Source of the DNA: an uncultured Actinotalea sp.
Lineage (GTDB): Bacteria; Actinomycetota; Actinomycetes; Actinomycetales; Cellulomonadaceae
Direction: 5' to 3'
Length of the DNA stretch: 6,171 nt
Assembly: GCF_946885855.1 (NCBI RefSeq)
Contig: NZ_CAMPHH010000201.1
Location: forward strand, 1-6,171
In this document: positions 1 to 4,456 of the stretch, one piece after another
Layout of the letters: each line of letters begins with the position of its first letter
How positions within the stretch are numbered: position 1 is the stretch's first letter
The notes under the pieces: model-generated
Databases searched by the model: none
The model's input: only the letters and a program-made list of their open reading frames with translations
What the model was told of the DNA's origin: nothing
Made by a program: the position numbers and the translations under genes

Positions 1-1
1 C

Positions 2-364
2 GGCTTCCACGCGCCGACGCTGAGCTTCCCGGTCGCCGGCACGCTCATGGTCGAGCCCACCGAGAGCGAGGACCTGGGCGAGCTCGACCGGTTCTGCGAG
101 GCGATGATCAGCATTCGCGAGGAGATCGCCCGGGTCGAGGCGGGGGAGTGGGAGCTCGCGCGGTCGCCGCTGCGCAACGCCCCGCACACCGCGGCCGCCG
201 TCGTCGCCGAGGGCTGGGACCTGCCCTACAGCCGCGAGGTCGCCGCGTTCCCCGTCCCGGGACTCCGTGGCGCGAAGTACTGGCCACCGGTGCGTCGGAT
301 CGACCAGGCTGCAGGGGACCGCAACCTGGTGTGCGCCTGCCCGCCGATCGAGGAGTACGTGTGA
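2..364 (+). CDS. gcvP: Glycine dehydrogenase (decarboxylating), P protein, C-terminal 120 residues (5' truncated by window edge)
   Basis: The P protein is the pyridoxal-phosphate enzyme that decarboxylates glycine and passes the aminomethyl group to the lipoyl arm of the H protein in the cytoplasmic glycine cleavage system. Only the C-terminus is visible, and the reading frame is open at the left edge. The visible part opens with [20 protein letters not shown], a signature near the C-terminal end of all P proteins. It continues with [15 protein letters not shown], an NAPH motif at 176-187, [20 protein letters not shown] and [14 protein letters not shown], and the whole fragment aligns closely with the end of E. 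coli GcvP as I remember it. The stop TGA (362-364) overlaps the GTG start of gcvT, so the two genes are probably translationally coupled. The PLP-binding lysine lies outside the window. Identity is close to certain. Confidence 0.97.
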   Translation, partial: GFHAPTLSFPVAGTLMVEPTESEDLGELDRFCEAMISIREEIARVEAGEWELARSPLRNAPHTAAAVVAEGWDLPYSREVAAFPVPGLRGAKYWPPVRRIDQAAGDRNLVCACPPIEEYV

Positions 365-1572
365 GCGACGAGAAGCCGGCGACCGACGACGACGGCGCCG
401 CGACCGAGGCCCTGCGCCTCACCCCGCTCGACGCCGAGCACCGCGCCCTCGGCGCGACGATGACCGGCTTCGCGGGCTGGTCGATGCCGCTGCGGTACAC
501 GTCCGACCTCGCCGAGCACCAGGCGGTCCGCACCGCCGCCGGCCTGTTCGACCTGTCCCACATGGGTCAGATCAGCGTCACCGGTCCGGAGGCGGGGCGC
601 GCCCTGGACCTCGCGCTCGTGGGGAACATCAGCGGCCTCGCCGTCGGCCGCGCGCGGTACACGATGATCTGCCAGCCCGACGGCGGGATCATCGACGACC
701 TCATCGTCTACCGCACCGGCGAGGAGGAGTTCCTCGTCGTCGCGAACGCCTCGAACGCGACGGCCGTCACCGCCGAGCTCCAGCAGCGCTGCACCGAGCA
801 CGGCGTCGACGGCACGGTGGGCACGGGCGCGGAGGACCCGGCCGGACCGGAGGCGACGACGACGGCGCTCGTCGCCGTCCAGGGCCCGGCGGCGGAGGGG
901 ATCCTGGCGGGCCTCGTCGCCGAGGGCGACCGGGACGCCGTCGTCGGCCTGAAGTACTACGCGTGCACGCGCGCGCGGTTCGCCGTCGACGGCGGGACGG
1001 TCGAGGCGCTCGTCGCCCGCACCGGGTACACCGGCGAGGACGGGTTCGAGCTCTACGTCGCCGCGGCCGACGCGGTGACCCTGTGGCGCTCGCTGCTCGA
1101 GGCGGGCCGCCCCGCCGGGCTCGTCCCCGCCGGCCTCGCGTGCCGGGACTCCCTGCGCCTGGAGGCCGGGATGCCGCTGTACGGCAACGAGCTGGACCGC
1201 ACGACGACGCCGCACGACGCGGGCCTGGGCCGCGTGGTCAGGCTCGACAAGACCGACGACGACGGCGCGCCGCTGCCCTTCGTGGGGCGGGCGGCGCTCG
1301 CGGCGCGGGCCGGCTCGGAGCCGTCCCGGGTGCTGGTGGGCCTGCAGGGTCTGGGCCGCCGGGCGGCCCGCCACGGGTACGAGGTGCGGCTGGGCGATCT
1401 CCGCGTCGGGGAGGTCACCTCCGGCGGCCCGTCACCCACCCTTAGCTACCCGATCGCGATGGCGTACGTGACCCCGGAGGTCAGCGCCGTCGGCACCGAG
1501 CTCGCCGTCGACGTGCGGGGGCGGGCCGAGCCCGTGCGCGTGGTGGCCCTGCCCTTCTACCGTCGGACCTGA
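361..1572 (+). CDS. gcvT: Aminomethyltransferase, glycine cleavage T protein
   Basis: The T protein takes the aminomethyl group from the lipoyl arm of the H protein, releases ammonia and forms 5,10-methylene-tetrahydrofolate. The product is 403 aa, somewhat longer than E. coli GcvT (about 364 aa), mainly through an acidic N-terminal tail of roughly 17 residues. Family motifs appear in order: [10 protein letters not shown] (37-46), [10 protein letters not shown] (61-70), GGIIDDL (108-114, holding the conserved folate-site aspartate), [12 protein letters not shown] (219-230), [20 protein letters not shown] (258-277), and C-terminal [12 protein letters not shown]. The GTG at 361 is chosen because AGGAG at 351-355 sits 5 nt before it and it overlaps the gcvP stop as GTGA. 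Longer in-frame extensions upstream only read through gcvP in another frame. A hydrophilic Asp/Gly-rich loop (KTDDDGAP) lies before the C-terminal barrel domain and is common in high-GC homologues. Confidence 0.97.
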   Translation: MSDEKPATDDDGAATEALRLTPLDAEHRALGATMTGFAGWSMPLRYTSDLAEHQAVRTAAGLFDLSHMGQISVTGPEAGRALDLALVGNISGLAVGRARYTMICQPDGGIIDDLIVYRTGEEEFLVVANASNATAVTAELQQRCTEHGVDGTVGTGAEDPAGPEATTTALVAVQGPAAEGILAGLVAEGDRDAVVGLKYYACTRARFAVDGGTVEALVARTGYTGEDGFELYVAAADAVTLWRSLLEAGRPAGLVPAGLACRDSLRLEAGMPLYGNELDRTTTPHDAGLGRVVRLDKTDDDGAPLPFVGRAALAARAGSEPSRVLVGLQGLGRRAARHGYEVRLGDLRVGEVTSGGPSPTLSYPIAMAYVTPEVSAVGTELAVDVRGRAEPVRVVALPFYRRT

Positions 1573-1682
1573 CCGCACCCACCGGCTGCCCTGAGCCGCC
1601 GGCCCGAGTCGACAGGACCGACCCGACCCGACCCGCCGAACCCCGACGGGTGGACCACCGCACCGAGCGCACTGGAGCCGAC
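1573..1682 (+). repeat. gcvT-gcvH spacer with (ACCCG)3 tandem repeat
   Basis: This 110-bp spacer separates two genes that would be expected to share a transcript. It holds three perfect tandem copies of the pentamer ACCCG at 1621-1635, preceded by a near-copy (GACCG). There is also a weak 5-bp hairpin, CGGCT/AGCCG (1583-1587 and 1594-1598), just after gcvT. The gcvH ribosome-binding site GGAG (1674-1677) closes the spacer. No convincing promoter or terminator is visible, and read-through from gcvT into gcvH is the simplest reading. The repeat may be no more than slippage in GC-rich DNA. Confidence 0.5.
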
Positions 1683-2057
1683 GTGACCGACGCGATCCCC
1701 ACCGACCTGCAGTACACCGCCGAGCACGAGTGGGTCGCCCAGGGCGCCCCGGTGACCGTCGGCATCACGCGGCACGCCGCCGACGCGCTGGGCGACCTCG
1801 TCTACGTCGAGCTGCCCGAGGTGGGCGCCGAGGTCAGCGGCGGCACCGTGTGCGGCGAGGTCGAGTCGACCAAGTCCGTCTCGGAGATCTTCTCGCCCGT
1901 CACGGGCACGATCGCCGAGGTGAACCAGGCCGTCGTCGACGACCCGTCGCTGGTCAACTCCGACCCGTACGGGGCCGGGTGGTTGTTCAAGGTCGAGGTG
2001 TCGGACGCGGGCTCCCTCCTGTCGGCCGGGGAGTACGCGGCCCTCGTCGAGGCCTGA
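1683..2057 (+). CDS. gcvH: Glycine cleavage system H protein (lipoyl carrier)
   Basis: The H protein carries the lipoyl arm that shuttles the aminomethyl group between the P, T and L proteins. The product is 124 aa, normal for the family (E. coli 129 aa). It begins [12 protein letters not shown], the standard H-protein N-terminus, followed by [20 protein letters not shown]. The lipoylation site is [10 protein letters not shown] (60-69), with K64 the predicted lipoyl-lysine, and the C-terminal half has the expected [10 protein letters not shown] segment. The start is GTG at 1683, with GGAG at 1674-1677 and a 5-nt spacer. An in-frame GTG at 1650 would add 11 residues with no homology to the family and no good ribosome-binding site. 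K64 would need modification by a lipoyl synthase/lipoate ligase system that is not encoded here. Confidence 0.97.
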   Translation: MTDAIPTDLQYTAEHEWVAQGAPVTVGITRHAADALGDLVYVELPEVGAEVSGGTVCGEVESTKSVSEIFSPVTGTIAEVNQAVVDDPSLVNSDPYGAGWLFKVEVSDAGSLLSAGEYAALVEA

Positions 2058-2272
2058 GGGACCGGGCGAGGCGGACCGGGTCGGTTGCCCGCGGGGTCGG
2101 GCGCCCACTGACGCTGCTCCGTCCGGGTGAACGTCCCCGACGGCGTCGCCGGGCCGCTCCACGCGCCTGACCTGCGGTTTCGCTCCTCTTCCACGATCAC
2201 TTAGCGGCCTACGGCGGCCTCCGCAATGCCTCTGCGCCGATGTCGGGGGTGAAAACCGCGTCATACCCGCGC

Positions 2273-2314
2273 CCGTGCGTGCTCTCACCCGGTGTCACAC
2301 CCCAGCACGCACGG
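2273..2314 (+). promoter_or_regulatory. Long inverted repeat A with inner palindrome, leader of the LuxR-type gene
   Basis: CCGTGCGTGCT (2273-2283) is perfectly complementary to AGCACGCACGG (2304-2314), giving 11-bp arms around a 20-nt loop. Inside the loop lies a second dyad, GGTGTCACACC (2291-2301), symmetric about one base. As RNA this would form a long stem. As DNA, the inner palindrome looks like an operator for a dimeric regulator. The right arm shares bases 2310-2314 with the next hairpin, so both cannot form at once. The symmetry is seen directly; the function is inferred. Confidence 0.5.
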
Positions 2315-2331
2315 TGCACGGACGCACCGTG
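2310..2331 (+). promoter_or_regulatory. Inverted repeat B immediately upstream of the ribosome-binding site
   Basis: CACGGTGC (2310-2317) pairs perfectly with GCACCGTG (2324-2331) across a 6-nt loop. The stem ends 7 nt before the AGGAGG ribosome-binding site (2339-2344), close enough to affect ribosome access if it forms in the mRNA. It competes with repeat A for bases 2310-2314. It could be an RNA switch element, an autoregulatory operator, or chance in GC-rich DNA. Confidence 0.45.
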
Positions 2332-2338
2332 GCCCCCC

Positions 2339-2345
2339 AGGAGGT
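2339..2345 (+). promoter_or_regulatory. Near-perfect Shine-Dalgarno AGGAGGT for the LuxR-type gene
   Basis: AGGAGGT lies 4-5 nt before the ATG at 2350 and matches the anti-Shine-Dalgarno sequence fully. It is the strongest ribosome-binding site in the window and decides the start of a short gene that could otherwise be extended upstream in frame to 2275. It implies high translation unless the adjacent hairpin masks it. Confidence 0.85.
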
Positions 2346-2349
2346 CACC

Positions 2350-2580
2350 ATGTCGATGCAGACCGAGGTCCCGACGCAGCGGTTCGGCGAGCCCCTCACC
2401 CGGCGCGAGCGCGTCATCCTCTCGAACCTCGACGAGGACGTGACGCTCGAGGAGATCGCCAGCAAGCTCTTCGTCACGCGCAACACCGTCAAGTCGCAGG
2501 TCCGCAGCGTCTACAAGAAGCTCGGCGTCTCGACCCGGGCCGACGCCGTCGCCTGCGCCCGCGCGTTCGGCCTGCGCTGA
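2350..2580 (+). CDS. Small stand-alone LuxR/GerE-type helix-turn-helix regulator
   Basis: This 76-aa protein consists almost entirely of one LuxR C-terminal-type DNA-binding domain. After about 14 residues it reads EPLTRRERVIL (14-24), the usual entry to the domain. TLEEIASKLFVTRNTVKSQV (32-51) gives the scaffold and recognition helices, and VYKKLGVSTRADAVACARAF (54-73) gives the dimerisation helix. It has no receiver, autoinducer, PAS or ATPase domain, so it resembles GerE of Bacillus (about 74 aa) in layout. It probably binds DNA as a dimer in the cytoplasm, controlled by its own abundance or by a partner. The perfect Shine-Dalgarno and ATG at 2350 fix the start. It has a complex dyad-rich leader and tandem hairpins downstream, so it looks like a monocistronic unit. 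Its targets are unknown; the gcv operon upstream and its own leader are candidates by position only. Confidence 0.87.
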   Translation: MSMQTEVPTQRFGEPLTRRERVILSNLDEDVTLEEIASKLFVTRNTVKSQVRSVYKKLGVSTRADAVACARAFGLR

Positions 2581-2600
2581 CCTGTCCCTCCCGCGGTACA

Positions 2601-2624
2601 CCTGCCCGGCGGCGTCCGGGCGGG
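2601..2624 (+). terminator. Hairpin 1 downstream of the LuxR-type gene
   Basis: CCTGCCCGG (2601-2609) pairs with CCGGGCGGG (2616-2624) across a 6-nt loop, with one G-U wobble. It lies 20 nt after the stop codon. No T-run follows, which is common for intrinsic terminator candidates in high-GC actinobacteria. Confidence 0.5.
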
Positions 2625-2627
2625 TGA

Positions 2628-2650
2628 GGGGCGGCCGGGTCGGCCGCCCC
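2628..2650 (+). terminator. Hairpin 2 downstream of the LuxR-type gene, perfect 9-bp GC stem
   Basis: GGGGCGGCC (2628-2636) and GGCCGCCCC (2642-2650) are perfectly complementary with a 5-nt loop, and the stem is entirely G/C. It follows hairpin 1 after only 3 nt. The pair is the best terminator candidate in the window despite the lack of a T-tract. Confidence 0.6.
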
Positions 2651-2677
2651 GGGGGACGTCGGCGGGCGTGCGACGGG

Positions 2678-2683
2678 TACTGT
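2678..2683 (+). promoter_or_regulatory. Possible -10 element (TACTGT) for the GIY-YIG-like gene
   Basis: TACTGT fits the actinobacterial -10 pattern TAnnnT and lies about 60 nt before the GTG start, just after the tandem terminator-like hairpins. A candidate -35 (GGGACG at 2653-2658, sharing the GAC core) gives a long 19-bp spacer, so the -35 is doubtful. The position fits a separate promoter for the gene at 2745. Confidence 0.35.
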
Positions 2684-2744
2684 CGACGTCACGTGGTCGT
2701 CCCCCACGGGCCGGTGCGGGCCCGGCGTCCAGAAGCAGGTGAGC

Positions 2745-3302
2745 GTGGATCGTCCGGCCGTGACGCCCCCGGCGGACGAGCACTGGGCGCCCGAGCGCAT
2801 CGTGCTGGCACGGCGTCAGCTGGAGCACGCCGGCGTGCTCCTCGTCGAGCGGGACCAGTACGGCCAGGTGCTCACCCAGGCCCCCCTGGAGGGGATGGCC
2901 GCCGTGGAGCACCGCTACCCGGCGTGGGCGCGCGGGCCCTTCGGGCGGATCGAGCCGGAGCGCCGTCTGCCCGCACGTCCTGGGGTCTTCGCGCTGGTGC
3001 AGGCGGGCGTCGTGCGCTATGTCGCCGGTTCCGACCACCTCGCCCGGACGTTCTCCACTCGCGGCCTGGGCGAGATCAGCCGCCGCGACGCGCAGCGCAG
3101 CGCGTCCGAGGAAGCGTGCCGGCTCAACCGGCTCGTGGTCGCGGAGGCGGTCGCCGGGAGGCTCGTGGACCTGTACGTCCTCGTCCTGCCCCGGGCACGC
3201 GTGCTGGGCGGGTTCGGCCGATCCGGCCCGGCGGAGGACCCGCACGCGCTCGCGGCCGAGATCACGGCCCACCAGCGCGGCGCCTGGCACCTGCCGGCCT
3301 GA
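2745..3302 (+). CDS. GIY-YIG-like nuclease-fold protein, divergent active site
   Basis: Predicted to be a 185-aa cytoplasmic protein. Residues about 78-150 look like a GIY-YIG domain. PGVFALV (79-85) stands where GIY is expected and VRYVAGS (90-96) where YIG is expected. RTFSTRGLGEISRR (101-114) carries the candidate conserved arginine, and EEACRLNRLVVAEA (122-135) carries the C-x-x-N pattern with N128, followed by GRLVDLYVLVLP. Two signature positions differ from the consensus (Phe82 for Tyr, Ala94 for Gly), so nuclease activity is uncertain. The N-terminal 75 residues match nothing I recognise. The start at GTG 2745 is preferred because AGCAGGTGA (2734-2742) matches the extended Shine-Dalgarno with one mismatch at a good distance; GTG at 2739 would add two residues. 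No membrane or signal segment is seen. It appears to be transcribed alone. The gene is sound; the family call is moderate. Confidence 0.65.
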   Translation: MDRPAVTPPADEHWAPERIVLARRQLEHAGVLLVERDQYGQVLTQAPLEGMAAVEHRYPAWARGPFGRIEPERRLPARPGVFALVQAGVVRYVAGSDHLARTFSTRGLGEISRRDAQRSASEEACRLNRLVVAEAVAGRLVDLYVLVLPRARVLGGFGRSGPAEDPHALAAEITAHQRGAWHLPA

Positions 3303-3425
3303 GGCCCCGGCGCGCGGGCCGCTCGACGCCGGGCTCGCTCGACGCGCGATGGGTGCTACGCGGGATCACCTCTGACGGCCTTCCCACCGCCACTCACGGC
3401 GCGGACGGCACGCCGTCCGGCCTGC
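3303..3425 (+). other. Spacer between the GIY-YIG-like gene and the Nudix gene
   Basis: This short non-coding stretch begins with a GC dyad, GGCCC...GGGCC, just after the stop codon, which could be a weak terminator. A near-direct repeat of GCTCGACGC follows. It then leads into the palindrome and promoter described separately. No small gene was seen. Confidence 0.4.
3402..3419 (+). promoter_or_regulatory. 18-bp palindrome within the Nudix gene promoter
   Basis: CGGACGGC (3402-3409) and GCCGTCCG (3412-3419) are perfect inverted 8-bp arms separated by AC. The element covers the likely -35 (CGGACG, 3402-3407) and the spacer before the -10, the classic place for a repressor operator. Alternatively it is a 7-bp hairpin with a CACG tetraloop ending transcription from the gene upstream. 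The symmetry is seen; either function is inferred. Confidence 0.45.
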
Positions 3426-3431
3426 GAGAAT
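3426..3431 (+). promoter_or_regulatory. -10 element (GAGAAT) for a probable leaderless Nudix mRNA
   Basis: GAGAAT ends 6 nt before the ATG at 3438, the distance expected when transcription starts at or very near the A of ATG. No proper Shine-Dalgarno precedes that ATG. A GAC-containing -35 candidate (3402-3407) lies 18 bp upstream. Leaderless genes with this arrangement are frequent in actinobacteria. Confidence 0.5.
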
Positions 3432-3437
3432 CGGCAC

Positions 3438-3884
3438 ATGTCCGAGCCGGCCCGCCCCGTCGTGGTGGTCGCGGCCGCGCTCGTGGACGACCTTCGCGCC
3501 CCGAGCCGCCTGCTCGCGGCGCGGCGCATCCGGCCGCGGCACCTCGCCGGTCGGTGGGAGTTCCCCGGCGGGAAGGTGGACCCGGGCGAGACGCCCGAGG
3601 AAGCGCTCCACCGGGAGCTCGTCGAGGAGCTGGGCGTGCGGGTGGAGCTCGGAGACGAGCTGGTCGCCGCGCAACCCGGGGGATGGCGGATCTCGCCACG
3701 GCACGTCATGCGGCTGTGGCGCGCCGTCGTCGTCGAGGGCACGCCCGAGCCCCTCGTCGAGCACGACGCCGTGCGCTGGCTGGAACCGGGGGCCTGGCTC
3801 GACGTGCCGTGGCTGGACGGCGACGTGCCGATCGTCGAGGCGCTCGCCGCGAGCGTGGGCGTGGCGGGCGACAGGAGCCGGTGA
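3438..3884 (+). CDS. MutT/NudG-type Nudix hydrolase
   Basis: Nudix hydrolases cleave nucleoside diphosphate-X compounds. This MutT-type member probably hydrolyses a (deoxy)nucleoside triphosphate, often an oxidised one, to the monophosphate, cleaning the nucleotide pool. The 148-aa product has a hydrophobic first strand VVVVAAALV (8-16), [16 protein letters not shown] (36-51), and a complete Nudix box from G45 to V67. All metal-binding positions are intact: E51, R59-E60 and E63-E64. A C-terminal [10 protein letters not shown] (108-117) matches the segment closing the fold in MutT and NudG. The exact substrate (8-oxo-dGTP, CTP derivatives or another) cannot be read from the sequence. It is probably expressed from a leaderless promoter with a palindrome over the -35. 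Its TGA stop overlaps the ATG of the next gene by one base, so both are co-translated. Confidence 0.94.
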   Translation: MSEPARPVVVVAAALVDDLRAPSRLLAARRIRPRHLAGRWEFPGGKVDPGETPEEALHRELVEELGVRVELGDELVAAQPGGWRISPRHVMRLWRAVVVEGTPEPLVEHDAVRWLEPGAWLDVPWLDGDVPIVEALAASVGVAGDRSR

Positions 3885-4456
3885 TGGTCAAGGACCCGAT
3901 CAGGCGCCACGAGCAGGCCGTCGGCGAGGACGCGGTCCTCGCGCGGACCGGTCGTCGGCGCGAGGAGTGGTTCGGGCTGCTCGACGAGACCGGAGCGACG
4001 GGGTGGACGCACGCGGCCATCGCCCGGTGGCTCGGCGACGAGCACGGCGTCGACGCGTGGTGGTGCCAGTCGCTCACCGTGGGCTACGAGCAGGCGCGCG
4101 GGATGCGGGCGCCGGGGCAGCGGCCCGACGGGACGTTCGAGGCGAGCGCCAGTGCGACGCTCCCGATCGGCCTCGACGCGGCGTGGGAGTGGTGCGCGGA
4201 CCCGGGACGCCGTGCTACGTGGCTCGACGAGCGGGTGGACGTCCGCGGGGAGACGCTGCACAAGACGATCCGGCTGACCCTCGGTACGGGTCAGCGCGTC
4301 CTGATCAGCACCACTGCCCTCCCGGCCGGCAAGGCGGGACCGCGCACCCGCCTCGCCGTGACCCACCGTGGCCTCGCGTCCGCCGACGAGGTCGGTCCGT
4401 GCAAGGAGCAGTGGGCCGCCCGCCTCGGTCGGCTCAAGGGGCTGGCGACGGACTGA
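3884..4456 (+). CDS. DUF4287 plus SRPBCC (START-like) domain protein
   Basis: The product is 190 aa with two parts. Residues about 25-80 match the DUF4287 pattern: EEWFGLLDETGA (27-38), then HAAIARWLGDEHGVDAWW (43-60), then CQSLTVGYEQARG (61-73). Residues about 84-187 look like an SRPBCC/AHSA1-type ligand-binding fold (FEASASATLPIGLDAAWEW, then ATWLDE, and a final CKEQWAARLGRLKGL helix). This pairing is common in actinobacteria but, to my knowledge, its biochemical role is not established. SRPBCC domains bind hydrophobic ligands in a deep pocket. No signal or membrane segment is seen, so it should be cytoplasmic. The start ATG at 3884 shares a base with the Nudix stop (TGATG) and has AGGAG at 3873-3877 with a 6-nt spacer. 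Its 3' end overlaps the convergent tag gene by 23 bp. Confidence 0.87.
   Translation: MVKDPIRRHEQAVGEDAVLARTGRRREEWFGLLDETGATGWTHAAIARWLGDEHGVDAWWCQSLTVGYEQARGMRAPGQRPDGTFEASASATLPIGLDAAWEWCADPGRRATWLDERVDVRGETLHKTIRLTLGTGQRVLISTTALPAGKAGPRTRLAVTHRGLASADEVGPCKEQWAARLGRLKGLATD

Larger units (their letters stand above)
2058..2349 (+). other. Non-coding region between gcvH and the small LuxR-type gene
   Basis: No open frame here has codon usage or a start site that persuades me. The 5' part holds a weak GC hairpin, GCCCG/CGGGC (2087-2091 and 2098-2102), running into the palindrome GGGCGCCC (2099-2106). Together these could form a poor terminator for the gcv transcript. The segment 2175-2225 is less GC-rich than its surroundings and carries a direct repeat of GCGGCCT at 2204-2210 and 2214-2220, exactly 10 bp apart. 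The 3' part (2273-2331) is dominated by inverted repeats listed separately. I could not place a promoter with confidence. Confidence 0.6.

Noticed and set aside
148..360. In-frame upstream extension of gcvT
   Set aside because: It reads through gcvP in the wrong frame and gives Arg/Pro-rich sequence. The GTG at 361 has a good ribosome-binding site and the family motifs start after it.
226..1374. Long antisense open frame over gcvT
   Set aside because: It lies opposite a well-supported gcvT. It is rich in Arg, Gly and Ala with no domain pattern, as expected for a complementary frame of GC-rich coding DNA.
1621..1635. (ACCCG)3 as a CRISPR or mobile-element repeat
   Set aside because: Three contiguous 5-bp copies have no spacers and no flanking genes of such systems. 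Simple slippage in GC-rich DNA is enough.
1573..1682. Glycine riboswitch between gcvT and gcvH
   Set aside because: The gap is too short for a tandem aptamer and I could not find the conserved glycine aptamer core. Such an element would more likely sit upstream of gcvP, outside the window.
2231..2275. Promoter around GTGAAAACCGCGTCATACCC
   Set aside because: The possible -35 and -10 hexamers are only about 9 bp apart, and the reverse-strand GGGTAT and GTTTT are in the wrong order for a SigB/SigF-type promoter.
1557..2288. Antisense open frame across gcvH and its flanks
   Set aside because: It overlaps gcvH completely, has low-complexity composition, and has no recognisable domain or ribosome-binding site.
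2240..2443. Small + frame overlapping the LuxR-type gene
   Set aside because: It has Arg/Ser/Pro-rich content, no ribosome-binding site, and overlaps the well-supported helix-turn-helix frame.
2511..3290. Antisense open frame over the GIY-YIG-like gene
   Set aside because: The + strand frame has the better start signal and a recognisable domain. The antisense product shows no family motifs.
2624..3883. Very long + frame leading into the DUF4287 gene
   Set aside because: Upstream of 3884 it is a shadow of the GIY-YIG-like and Nudix genes, with Arg/Gly-rich sequence. The real start is the coupled ATG at 3884.
3356..4366. Antisense open frame over the Nudix and DUF4287 genes
   Set aside because: It covers two genes with clear domains and has no domain of its own. 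Frames of this kind are expected in DNA of this GC content.
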